Source: Hamiltosporidium magnivora
Lineage: Eukaryota > Microsporidia > Dubosqiidae
DNA length: 28,118 nt
Assembly: GCA_004325065.1 (NCBI GenBank)
Contig: PITI01000048.1
Coordinates: forward strand, 1-28,118
Direction: 5' to 3'
The position numbers and the translations under genes are program-made. Below the pieces are notes generated by a model. That model saw only the letters and a program-made list of their open reading frames with translations. It was not told the DNA's origin and did no database searches. Shown here one piece after another: positions 1-9,369 of this stretch. Each line of letters begins with the position of its first letter. The first letter of the stretch is position 1.

Positions 1-13
1 GGGGGGGGGGGGG
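1..13. repeat. Terminal poly-G run
   Basis: The window opens with a run of thirteen G residues, in DNA where G is otherwise rare. A homopolymer at the very edge of a contig is most simply a sequencing or assembly artefact. A real G-tract cannot be excluded from this window alone. Confidence 0.7.
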
Positions 14-701
14 TTGGGAAGTTACTCATGTTAAACCTAGAATTGCGCTAATGTCAATAAAAAATATAACACCTGCCACTGTTTTAAAAGATTTTATATT
101 TTTAATAAAGTATTATTAGTTTTATAAATGTAAGAAATAAAAAAAATTATATAAATATGAAAGCAAATAACACAAAATACGATTACTATTTTAATTTCCA
201 ATAAAGATATTTTTTCTTATAATCTACTTAACACTATATTTCATTTTTTTTATGATTTTCGTTTATTTTAGAGTCCGAAAAAGAAAAGAGAGCATTTCAA
301 CTTCGAAAACTGCTTTAATCAATGTTAAATGTGATATATATATCAATCCCTGATTATCTAAAACCTTACAAATCAACAAATGATATTCAATGAATAAAAT
401 AGTGGCGTTTGAAACGATATTTTCCTAATAAAAATATGATTTTGATATTATATATCGACAGAAATCATCGAGCTTTGACAAAATAATAAAGCCAATGAGT
501 TCGTACTTTAAAATAGCAAAAAACGAAATAAATTTTTCTTGTATAATATTAAAAGCTAATTGATTTGATATATATGTTACTTAAATGGCAATTATTCTTT
601 ACAAATATATTTAAAATGGTAATATTTATATCAGAAATATATTTGCCCAATTATAATTTATTAAATATTTAAAAAGTTATATAAGCCGTTAATAATATCC
701 A
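14..701. other. AT-rich intergenic, upstream of first family gene
   Basis: Very AT-rich sequence with no open frame of note. The last 40 bases before the gene contain AT runs and the stretch TTATATAAGCC, which could serve as a TATA-like element. I see no RNA gene. Confidence 0.5.
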
Positions 702-718
702 ATGTCATTAAAATTTGT

Positions 719-722
719 CCCC
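719..722 (+). promoter_or_regulatory. CCCC directly before the preferred start codon
   Basis: Four C residues sit immediately 5' of the ATG at 723. Short CCC-like or GGG-like motifs just upstream of start codons have been described as a gene signal in microsporidia. Its presence here, and of GGG before the paralogue at 26025, is one reason for choosing 723 over the ATG at 702. Confidence 0.4.
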
Positions 723-2321
723 ATGTTCTTTGAGCAATATAAATTAATGTTTTTCTGGTCTCTTATGAAACTGGCTATTCATAACGAATCTAAGGAAATA
801 TTAGCTGAAATGGAAAAAGCCAAAAACGATGAGGCAAGGCACAAAATTGTTACTATTTTCTCTAATAATTCTGGTATAAATCCTTTAATGTGCACGATCA
901 CAATCAATGAAAGTACCACCAAAGAGATGAATAAAGAAGATAAAAATATTAGTAATAACTCGAAAAATTACAGTTTTACAATATCGAATTGTGTGTTGGT
1001 TTCACAGAACATTACTATTCCTCACAATTCTAGCATTCCGATATTTATTGATTATCACATAGACTCTTCCAACAACATTCAGGGTTTTGACCAGTCATCA
1101 GATCACACATTAGCTGGAAGGAATATTGTCCCAAGTATACAAGCACAAAATGATGAAACCAGCTTTCATCCAGTAAAAAATAAAAATAATGTACCCAAGC
1201 ACAATAATTATAAATATGATATAGAATTTGTAAGATTTTTTTTCACTAATAAAAAAAATATTCAAAATCCAACGGTTATATTTGAACAAATTGAACGCAT
1301 ATTTGTGCATAATACCAATAACACATTAATAATTAAAAATTTTTATAAAAAAAACAAGTATATATTTAAGGACTTATACGATATCGAAATGAAGATGCAG
1401 AAGAATTTGCAAAATAGTAACATAATGGACGAAGTGCTGAGAATTTTTCTTGAAAAAATGAGTTCAATCAAAATCCCACAGACCAATTGTCCAATATTAT
1501 CGCTATTCCCGGGTTTAATTTTACTGAACAATTTTGTATTTGATAAAATAACTACAGTGGCTACCAACGAAACTTCCATATTTTGTATATTCTATGGATC
1601 TAAAATCATTGAAAAAATATTACAAAATCATACTTCATATTTTATTGAAAATTCGAATAATTTATATGGGAAAAATGTGAGACGGCCCGATTTTAAATTA
1701 AACACCCACTTTTACATGATTATAGAAAATGATTTTCGTAAAATTTTAGAAATTGTTGGGTTAATTAGAAATTTACTGGGTTTCCCAAATGAAAGCAAAA
1801 AAATAATTTATTTAGTCAGAGATATTTATTTTTATTTGGTAAATGATTTTATTGGAAATCACTTTGCAAACGATATTATCTTAAGATGTGTACTAGATTT
1901 AGTCTTTTTATTTGATAGTGAGACGATAGAATATTTAAAGCTGTACTTTTATGAGAAAGCGGATCCCGAGAATCGAACGCGGGCCAACTTTAAGAGTTTT
2001 TTTTATGACTATTTAAATTTCAAAAATAGTATATCTATAAAATTTATCGATTACTATCTAAATCTTTTTCAAAACGAGACATTTAAAAATTTAATAATTA
2101 TTCCGAAAGACGAATATAATTATTTTATCGATTACTTGATTGAAATGAAAGAATATATGAAGAAGAGTCATGAAAATAGTAGTATAAGACGAATTATTTT
2201 TAAAGTATTGAAAAATTCTCAAATATTTTTACGATATAATATAAATATTAGATTAAACTCGCTGGTTTTCACCGATATCTATAAAGAAAAAATGGAAAAT
2301 TGCTATCATTTTATGTCGTGA
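723..2321 (+). CDS. Lineage-specific paralogous family protein, member A
   Basis: Intact single-exon gene of 532 residues from the ATG at 723; the frame also has an ATG at 702, giving 539. I prefer 723 because the N-terminus MFFEQYKLMFFWSLMK then lines up with paralogue MLFKKYFFLVFWSLTK at 26025, and CCCC precedes it. Counting from 702, landmarks are a hydrophobic N-terminus (about 8-26), ISNCVLVSQ (94-102), NCPILSLFPGLI (262-273), DLVFLFD (399-405) and a block ending FTDIYKEKM (523-531). Cysteines are few and predicted structure looks mostly helical. The N-terminus could be a signal peptide or anchor, but a charged residue makes this uncertain. No known domain or function is recognised. Around codons 420-429 there is an unusually GC-rich patch (1959-1988). 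AATAAA lies about 78 bases after the stop. The endonuclease part of a dead LINE begins about 330 bases downstream. Confidence 0.9.
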   Translation: MFFEQYKLMFFWSLMKLAIHNESKEILAEMEKAKNDEARHKIVTIFSNNSGINPLMCTITINESTTKEMNKEDKNISNNSKNYSFTISNCVLVSQNITIPHNSSIPIFIDYHIDSSNNIQGFDQSSDHTLAGRNIVPSIQAQNDETSFHPVKNKNNVPKHNNYKYDIEFVRFFFTNKKNIQNPTVIFEQIERIFVHNTNNTLIIKNFYKKNKYIFKDLYDIEMKMQKNLQNSNIMDEVLRIFLEKMSSIKIPQTNCPILSLFPGLILLNNFVFDKITTVATNETSIFCIFYGSKIIEKILQNHTSYFIENSNNLYGKNVRRPDFKLNTHFYMIIENDFRKILEIVGLIRNLLGFPNESKKIIYLVRDIYFYLVNDFIGNHFANDIILRCVLDLVFLFDSETIEYLKLYFYEKADPENRTRANFKSFFYDYLNFKNSISIKFIDYYLNLFQNETFKNLIIIPKDEYNYFIDYLIEMKEYMKKSHENSSIRRIIFKVLKNSQIFLRYNINIRLNSLVFTDIYKEKMENCYHFMS

Positions 2322-2398
2322 CAATGAATTAAAACAAGATTTTTTTCCATATTTTTATTTTTTTCACTGTTTAATACGTAAAGACATATATTTCTATA

Positions 2399-2404
2399 AA
2401 TAAA
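2399..2404 (+). terminator. Candidate polyadenylation signal for member A
   Basis: AATAAA about 78 bases downstream of the stop of the first family gene. This hexamer is common by chance in AT-rich DNA, so support is modest. Confidence 0.35.
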
Positions 2405-2653
2405 TTCATAAACTAGAAACAAAGAAATAGGTAATTAATAAATTCTGCTAAATTAATATAATAACTCCGCCAAAAAATACGAGATCTTCTATTCTAGTCC
2501 CAAGCCAAGATAAAAGGTGAAAGATTAACAAAAGGCTAAACCACTATCTCATAAACTATATTGTTATGAAACAAAAACGAAATAATAAAATTTCTAAATG
2601 CTAACCAAATCAAATAATAAGAAAAAAAAAAGCAATTTTTAATAGATATCAGA

Positions 2654-3378
2654 ACAGCAGATTTGCGCCGACCTTTTCGACCAGGTTTATTGTATAATTT
2701 ATCTAGTATACGAAGAAATATATGTAGATATTTTTGCATTATAAGAAATCAGATGGAAGGGAACAGACGTGATAAAAACAAAGGAATACACTGTGTTCTA
2801 CAGCAGAAAAACGAATAACGTACTTGAAACAGTTTCTGCTTTTGAAAACAATCTAGTGAAAATTTTTTAAGAATATAAACCTATTGATGCACGTTTGTAT
2901 TCAATATGATTCATGAGAAACGTTTTTAACTCAATATTGATGTGAATTACGTGCTACTAAAGATACTAACAAAAAAAATAAAGATTCATCTCATGGCAGA
3001 CTGATATAGTCTAAGAAAACGCACCAAGAAATGATTTAAAAATATTTTATGTGAATTTAATGCAAAATTAGGAAACGATATGAGGTGCAGATTCCCGATT
3101 GAACAAAAAATCATTTATCCGGAATCGGATAAAAACGAAATCAGAGTAATTAAATTGGCATTAATTATGAACTTTACTATTTCTAGCAGTCTTCCATCAT
3201 AAAATATTACATAGATACACTCTGCTACCACCAGTGGTAGTACATTCAAGCAAATCTATTATGTGCTTATTGATTTGATACATGTATAAAGTGTAAAATT
3301 TATGAATTTTTAGATGCGCCGATGAGATTAAAATCACTTTTTGGTGAAGATGAAGTATAAGGAGTATATATCCAACTC
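2654..3378 (+). pseudogene. LINE endonuclease domain remnant
   Basis: Starts with RPFRPGLLYNL (2669-2701), matching the region after the TWN motif in LINE endonucleases. After a frameshift near 2702 come EIRWKG (2745-2762, corresponding to QExRWxG) and KTKEYTVFYS. A further frameshift leads to EFNAKLGND (3053-3079), the degraded GDFNAK metal-binding and catalytic motif. A long in-frame stretch from 3134 runs through KQIYYVLI (NQIDHVLI in relatives) to NHFLVKMKY near 3371, matching the final SDHFLV motif. Stops interrupt every part. A live domain of this type nicks target DNA to prime reverse transcription; this copy cannot. Confidence 0.82.
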
Positions 3379-3960
3379 AAATCTTTACAGAAGATATACA
3401 TTAAAAGATATAATACCAATATTTGAATGATATGGCTTTTAGAGAAAATGTGTAAATACATAGACCAGATACTTAAACTTAACAAGCCTTATATAATAGC
3501 TGAAATAGATTATACCCGGATCCAGGTAAGCTAAAAAACTAAAAAAAACTGGAGTGAAAGTTTTAGGTGAAAAACAACCGAGGAAATTTATTTTTAGTTC
3601 GATCTGATCTGCAAACCGATCATTAGCTTACAAATTAACTCAGAATTGCAATGCCTTGGCCTAATACTAGATTTATATGGCAAATTACTTTACGGCAGAA
3701 ACTAATATAAAGAGTATTTGCTTTAAATTAGAGCCCTATAGATCAAAAGCAATAGAATGCAATCAGATAATTAAAATATAAGAAAAATTTATGATGAAAA
3801 TAGAATATAATAATGAGTATTCGTATCAAAAAAACTGTATTCTTTAGTACAAATGGCAAGTTTTATAGCTTCTAAAGAAACTTCAGATTAGATGGCTAAA
3901 TATTTTTAAACTTTAAAAATTAGATTAAGAAGATAAATTAGGCCAAGAAAAATGTCGTAA
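3379..3960 (+). pseudogene. LINE linker between endonuclease and reverse transcriptase
   Basis: This stretch occupies the place of the poorly conserved linker in such elements. The piece GVKVLGEKQPRK (3551-3586) resembles the 'A-E-E-V-L-G' segment often found there. The rest is full of stops and not alignable by eye. It is assigned to the element because it lies between two clear domains in the same orientation. Confidence 0.6.
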
Positions 3961-4830
3961 GGATTTAGCGAAGAAGAATATTTGAACCATAGCGAATTAA
4001 ATGTCGAAAATTTAACTTTTGAGTAAATAATAACAGCGATTATGGGTTTGAGAAATCATAAAGCATCGGAAGAAGAGAAAATTTCAGTCGAATTTGTATA
4101 ATATAGCGAGGTTAAATTCTACGAAAACATACACGAATTGGTTAAAATCATATTTAAAAAGCGAGAAATACCCAATGAATAAGTTTTAAACCGATAATAC
4201 TTGTATATGCCAAATCCAAAATATGGAATTTACTACTTATACAGGAATATGTCTGTCAAATATAAGTTTAAAATTCTAAGCAAAATAGTCGCAAATGAAT
4301 TAGAGATATGCGATGAATAAATTATCGATATTATCAGTGTAGTTTCTGTTATTTAGATCGACAAAAAATCTACTATTTAATACAAGAATGATTTTGGAAA
4401 AATCCTTCGAATATGAAATTCTTACTAAAAAACCTCTTTTAGACTATAAACAAGCTTATGATAGTATTGATCGTAAATACATGGTTGATGTTCTTAGCGA
4501 TTTGGGAATGCCTACAGAATTGTTATGAATGATAACAATAGCGCTAACCAATGAAAAATAGAAAATATTGTTTGCAAAAGATACCATAAATGACTTTAGA
4601 ATATATAGAGGCTTGAAACAATTAGATATGTTATCATGAATATTATACAAACTGGAATCTAAAATATTTTTCGTAAGCTAAATATAAGGGAGGTAAAGGT
4701 TTCATATAGAAACAATTTATATACAACTTAAGATGACGACCTAAGTATAATCTACAGGAAAGAAGAAAATATGAAATCTTCATCTGATGCTAAACCCAAG
4801 AAATAAGAAATCGTAAGCAAAAGATTAATT
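3961..4830 (+). pseudogene. LINE reverse transcriptase domain remnant
   Basis: From 3961 to about 4335 one frame carries LRNHKASEEEKISVEFV (the NHKAPGxDxIxxE motif), then ILSKIVANELE. After frameshifting around YQCSF (4334-4348) a new frame opens at 4388 with MILEKSFEYE and DYKQAYDSIDRKYM (4442-4483), the F-x-D-x-K-Q-A-Y-D-S motif with the first catalytic aspartate. It continues to LGMPTELL and RIYRGLKQLDMLS, the G-x-x-Q-G-D-x-L-S motif with the central glycine changed to leucine. After another frameshift comes a stop followed by DDDLSIIYR (4732-4758), the damaged YADD catalytic box. Stops are frequent. Confidence 0.85.
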
Positions 4831-5056
4831 AAACAAACCAAGCATGCATAAATGACTTTCAAACTTCTTTACAAATACCAAGAGATTGACTCATTAAACT
4901 TCCACAGGTATCAAGCTTTTACCATCTTGGAAATTCTAAAAAGTAGGAATAACGATCGCAAAGATAAAATTATGGAATGGAGGAGGCAAAAGAAACTCTA
5001 TCTTTTGATGCGAACCTTGATTAGATCGAATTTATACGAAAGAATTCCATAAGAAT

Positions 5057-5510
5057 GTGTATTTGAATATCATTCGACCTATTGTAATGTATAGAAAAGA
5101 GAATTGAGTTATGAAAAAAAAAGATAAAATACTTTTAGACACGTAGAAAAGAAAGATAAGTAATAGAATATATGATCCAAAACTTCTGATCAATATGCGA
5201 AAATAAAAAACAGATCTAGAAATTTATGAAATCCATGTTAAATAAAATTTCGCAAGTATAATAAAAAGACTAAGATTAAGATACTAATATGTGTATCACG
5301 AATTTTCCCAGATTGAAATGAAAACCAAGCTTACATTATAAATCCAATGGAAAAAGAAGAAAAGGTGACAAAAAAAGATCGATAGATGATTGAGAAAATG
5401 ATCTGAGAATTATTAGTCTAATCAGGGAAATAAAGGCGCGCTGGATTGAGAAGAAATATGATAATTTTTTCAAGATGCCCGGGCTCTTTAAGAGCCGTGG
5501 TGTCATTTAG
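5057..5510 (+). pseudogene. LINE thumb and basic C-terminal tail remnant
   Basis: VYLNIIRPIVMYRKEN (5057-5104) followed by a stop and VMKKK matches the K-x-x-I-R-P-x-x-x-Y-G-x-E-x-W-x-x-x-K segment after the reverse transcriptase palm, with tryptophan turned into TGA. From 5349 one frame runs to 5510 with a single internal stop. It starts GKRRKGDKKRSIDD, the degraded GRPKKRWIDD tail, and goes on to RWIEKK and PGLFKSRGVI before TAG at 5508-5510, probably the native stop. Parts of the small open frame at 4852-5052 overlap this area but do not read as LINE protein, so I do not call it a gene. Confidence 0.8.
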
Positions 5511-6128
5511 TAGTATTAGACCTTTTTATTGTTAGACTAATTTTAAAAGATCTTTTCTTTAAATAGTGTGGTTTTGGTTACACCGAGAATTCAAACAATG
5601 ATTTTATCAACAATTTGATTTGATCATGACCAGCAAAAATTTTCCATTATTATCTTATATCTACTAATACATATGAATATAATATACATATATTATATTT
5701 ATATTCATTTCTCCTTCGACTCATAAATCTATTTCTCAAGCATTCTAGAAATTTAATTTTTTAGAATTTATACAATTCAATAAATGCGCTGTTTTTAAAA
5801 AATTGTAACAAATAATTTTTTTTGTGCAATGATCTTCATTAAAGAAAGAAATGATGGCTTAGGAATGAAAATCAAGATATTTTAATGCACAAAAAAGATT
5901 TGTATTGTTGGATGATTCATTTAATTAAATCAAAAAAATGTATTAATATTAGAAATATAGAGACAGAATGAATTTTTTTGCCTTAGTTAGTGAAAGTATT
6001 TTTTAAAAGGCTTATCTTTTTTGACAAATCAATCCATGTGAAATATAATGTTGAAATATATTTTGACATTATAGAAATATAAAAGTTATTTCTATTTTCG
6101 GAATATTCTACTATTTATATCCAAAATT
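5511..6128. other. AT-rich spacer after the LINE, with one palindrome
   Basis: Probably begins with the 3' untranslated remainder of the LINE. An imperfect palindrome with 10-base arms lies at 5673-5708. Beyond that I see only AT-rich sequence. The last 60 bases before the next gene are the only place a promoter could sit. Confidence 0.45.
5673..5708. repeat. Imperfect AT-only palindrome
   Basis: Arms ATGAATATAA and TTATATTCAT enclose a 16-base AT-rich centre that is itself partly self-complementary. It could form a hairpin or cruciform. It lies about 160 bases after the LINE stop codon and may be part of the element's 3' end, or chance in AT-rich DNA. Confidence 0.4.
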
Positions 6129-6149
6129 TTGTCCTTTAATTTTATAATT

Positions 6150-6701
6150 ATGATTCTTAATGATTTTGATCGGAAAATAAAATCCTATAAAATGAATTCA
6201 AATAATAAGGAAACAGACAAGGTACTTGGAATGGAAAAGTACATAATAGCCACTACAGATAGTAAGATTGGAACTATCAACTTTTCAAATGAGCAAAATA
6301 TATCAATTACCGGCGATTTAAGGCAAATTTTCGAAATAAATCATGAGAATATAAATATAAAGGAATTAAATGAAGCTAATTATTTGTGTAAAAATGCAGA
6401 CATAATGACAAAAACCATGAAATACGATATATCCTTATCCTACCTACCAATATCTTTTAAACTTTTATTTAATTTTCTGGTTGTAATTTATATGCTGACC
6501 ATAACTGTTTTTAATTTATGTTTGATACTTTACTCTTTATTTTTTCAAAGTCTTTTGATTTTATTTATATCAATTTCGCTAAATCAGTTATTAATTTTTT
6601 ACATTTTTTTCCAAATTTATTTCTATTCAAATTTTAATTTTATTTTGAGTCTTTTTACTGTTTTTGCCAGTAGTTCATGTTTTATTGCCGATAATTTTTG
6701 A
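6150..6701 (+). CDS. Hypothetical multi-pass membrane protein
   Basis: Open frame of 183 residues from ATG 6150. The frame extends upstream only to a TTG at 6129, which is an unlikely eukaryotic start. A second ATG at 6192 would give 169 residues and cannot be ruled out. The first 90 or so residues are hydrophilic and Asn/Lys/Glu-rich. The C-terminal half, from about SYLPISFKLLFNFLVVIY, is almost entirely Phe/Leu/Ile with room for three membrane spans, suggesting a cytosolic or luminal head and a membrane-anchored tail. AATAAA begins three bases after the stop, which favours a real transcript. No family is recognised. It has no paralogue in the window and its orientation matches member A. The hydrophobic bias of AT-rich codons weakens the membrane evidence, so I am only moderately sure. 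Confidence 0.55.
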   Translation: MILNDFDRKIKSYKMNSNNKETDKVLGMEKYIIATTDSKIGTINFSNEQNISITGDLRQIFEINHENINIKELNEANYLCKNADIMTKTMKYDISLSYLPISFKLLFNFLVVIYMLTITVFNLCLILYSLFFQSLLILFISISLNQLLIFYIFFQIYFYSNFNFILSLFTVFASSSCFIADNF

Positions 6702-8044
6702 AAAAATAAATATTTTGTATTAAATTTCGTTTAAATTGCCTTTCTCTTTGATTGGTTATAATTTATTAAAAAAAACCAAAGATGAGAGTGAGTAAGAAAA
6801 TTAGCTAAAGTTTGAAAACGTGGACTCCAAAGGCGGATATAGAGCTGCAATTCAAAAAGATAACCATTTAAAAAAATAGCGCACCTCTTATAAATAGATA
6901 TTGTTTTACTGGTTCGTTCGCTTTATTCCGGTATTTTACATTTTTTTTAGTGATATTTGAGTGTTAGTTAATTCCAATAAAGCACTAAAGAACGAAAAAT
7001 AAAAACGTAAAAATGAAAATTTTTAAGATATCGCTGAAAATAAATTTATATGTCAATCAGTAATTAATTTAGGCAAAAGTCAGTAAAAATATTTATATGC
7101 CTTAATTTTGATATAATTAGATAAAATAATAAATCGAATTAATATTAAACTTTTGAGGAACCGTTAAACTATGTTTTCTTCAAATTTTCTAAACCCATGC
7201 AACATTTTTTAGTGATTAACTCTAAAAAATCACACAATAAATTTTTTAAACTCATAGATATCAATAAAACTTATCCTATTCGGAGGAAATACTTATGTAT
7301 GCAGTAAGATTTTTCACTTGAAATTTGACAACAATCTTATAAAACCAAAACATGCCAAAATTATTCTATTAAAAATATCGACGTTCTTTTTTAGTTTATG
7401 AGCGCTATGATTGAAAAACCGGTTGTTAGAGTAGGCACAACTACTGTTTTAAATAAAAAAACATTATTATGAAATAGTACATAAATTTACAGTTTCTTCT
7501 GTCAGAATATATATTCAAATGCTTCCAACAGTCCATGAACTTAGAATTTAATAGAAACATAAGCGCGATATGATTTTAAGATTATATTTTACATTTTAAA
7601 TATATTTTTGATTCAAATAAAGAGCTTATTTATTTTTACTAGAAAAATGTTTATATAAAATGAAATAACGAATGATTATATCAAAATTTGGATTTAAGGT
7701 TCATAAAATGATTATTCGATGTCAAAAGGACCTAAAATCAATAAAAAGAATTTTTTATACATTTTCATATCTAAACCTTAATTATTTTACAAATGTAAAT
7801 AGTGGCACATCAAAAAAAATTGTTTTGATTTTATTATTATTTACTTCAGAAAATTATAAAACATTAATTTATATTTCAACTATTTGGAATTTTAAAATTG
7901 AAGTTTCACTATTATAATTGATATATATGCTGGTATTTTTTAATTGATTCAGGCCTTTTTTTGGCTTAAGTTATAATTCAAAACCCATTTTCTCGATCAA
8001 GGCAATAATTAATTGATATTTGATTAGGAATAGAAATGCAGATT
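6702..8044. other. AT-rich intergenic region
   Basis: No convincing gene. One copy (6871-6900) of a short motif shared with 13973-14012 and 14833-14870 is present. A lysine-rich 81-codon frame at 7672-7917 lacks any other support. Confidence 0.4.
6705..6710 (+). terminator. Candidate polyadenylation signal after membrane-protein ORF
   Basis: AATAAA three bases after the TGA stop. Such short 3' untranslated regions are usual in microsporidia. This placement supports the upstream ORF being a gene. Confidence 0.45.
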
Positions 8045-8266
8045 ATCAATAAAATATAGTATTCATATTATCGACACTACAGCCCTTTAGAAGCTTTAGC
8101 AGCCCTCGGTAATACCGCCCACCGGTTTTTTTTCAGTGGTTTTGTTTACTTTTTCGGGCTTTGTAACAAGGTGGTTTTGAAGAGTGGATTGTTAGCCTGA
8201 CTCCAAACCCCAAACCGGAGGACTAGTTCCTTTTAGTCGCTATTTACCACAAACAGAAAATACTCT
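8045..8266 (-). repeat. Dispersed repeat, copy 1 (inverted relative to copy 2)
   Basis: Read on the minus strand, this copy aligns along its whole length with 17041-17275 with few gaps, at very roughly 70% identity by eye. Shared blocks in order are GAGTATT, GCGACT, the TGGGGTT area, CAGGCTAACAA (AGGCTTAACAA in the other copy), AAGTAAACAAA, ACCGGTG-GCGGTAT and AAAGGGCTGTAGT. It is GC-rich for this genome and has no coding frame. It may be the 5' untranslated end of an arthropod-type LINE or a non-autonomous element. No endonuclease remnant follows it on the minus strand. Confidence 0.8.
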
Positions 8267-9369
8267 ATTTCAATTCCTCACGCAATTCCGAGGAAAAATT
8301 TATATAGTTAGTTCATATTTTTTCGATATCTGGATAATTTTTAACTTTACAAAATAAAAATACTCTTTAAACTTTAAAGGAATATTTATTCTAAAGATAG
8401 CACGACTACAAGACATTTTTTTTGACAAAATAAAAGAATTTACTATATGATTCTATGATGTATGAAAATTCTGATGTTTTTACTTGAAAAATTCATAAAT
8501 TGCTATTAATGATTTCCGAACAAAAAGGTTCAACAGACATTTCGGTTTTTGAAACGAAAAATAAAATATCTAAATATAAATAATCAAAACTGGAAAATTC
8601 TTGCCGTGCTTTTTAGAAAATATTTTTTTCAGCTTTTACTAGGCATCTTGTAATATTGCTGTGTAAAATGGAGATACAGAATATTAAATGATGCAGAAAA
8701 AGCCAAAATTAATAATTATTATACAAAGCTATGCTGCATTCGGCATTCACCAGTTACAATTTTATGATACATACATTGTTTTCATTCGTTCGGTTTTTCA
8801 AAACAGATTTCACAAGTCTAAAGCCTACATATTATTTAAAAAATTGTTTTTTGACTCTTTATAACGGTATTTCGGGTTCAAAAAACGTTAATGTATCGCA
8901 TATTTAGATATATAAGTCAATATTGATTAATATGTCTTTCTTTTATAAAATTATTATTTTAATCTAGCTTCTGAGTGATCATCATCTCAAACGATTTTTA
9001 TTTCACAAACTCGCAAAAAATCTAACACGACTCAATTACGTAAGGTGTAGTTCGACACTGATAGAATATGAGCACAAAACTTGTGCAGATACAAATATAT
9101 GCACAAGTCTGTAAAGCATTTATAGTTATATTCAGAACACTCGAAAAACTGGCATCATTAGTGCTGAAGCTATCGCATATTGCAATCTTCCTCTATCTAA
9201 AAATGTAATTTTCATTATAATATATCAAAAAAATTGCTTTAAATTCCCTGATTATAAGAAATCAAAAAAAAAACATGTTGCAAACTCAAATTCGGACTTG
9301 TTAAATCGTCTTGGCAGGATTTATAAAAAAAACAAATAGAATTTAAAAAGCTAGAAATTTATTCATACC
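8267..9369. other. Non-coding stretch with small nested inverted repeat
   Basis: No gene is visible. At 9072-9108 GCACAA/TTGTGC form a short hairpin and a further GCACAAGT can pair with the same ACTTGTGC arm. Otherwise featureless. Confidence 0.4.

Larger units (their letters stand above)
2654..5510 (+). mobile_element. Decayed non-LTR retrotransposon (LINE), EN-RT type
   Basis: Reading the three forward frames piecewise recovers, in order, an apurinic endonuclease-like domain (2654-3378), a linker, a reverse transcriptase (3961-4740), a thumb or connection piece (5057-5120) and a basic C-terminal tail ending at TAG 5508-5510. The order and motifs match the endonuclease/reverse transcriptase LINEs common in arthropods, of the RTE or CFDP2-like kind; the clade is an inference. 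Many in-frame stops and at least three frameshifts show that it is dead. The DNA is visibly richer in G and C than its surroundings. No 5' untranslated region, target-site duplication or poly-A tail could be delimited, so the true ends may lie outside these bounds. Confidence 0.88.

Noticed and set aside
702..722. ATG at 702 as the start of member A
   Set aside because: The seven extra residues have no counterpart in the paralogues, and the CCCC signal sits before the ATG at 723. It is not excluded, only less likely.
1110..1579. Minus-strand frames inside member A
   Set aside because: They are antisense to a clear paralogue-family gene and hydrophobic as expected for the complement of Lys/Asn-rich coding sequence.
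2536..2739. Minus-strand 67-codon frame
   Set aside because: It overlaps the start of the LINE endonuclease remnant read on the plus strand, which has recognisable motifs.
4852..5052. 66-codon plus-strand frame as a gene
   Set aside because: It lies within the dead LINE between the reverse transcriptase and thumb remnants; it is a by-product of decay.
7672..7917. 81-codon plus-strand frame
   Set aside because: Low-complexity Lys/Ile/Asn composition, with no start-proximal signal or nearby polyadenylation hexamer.
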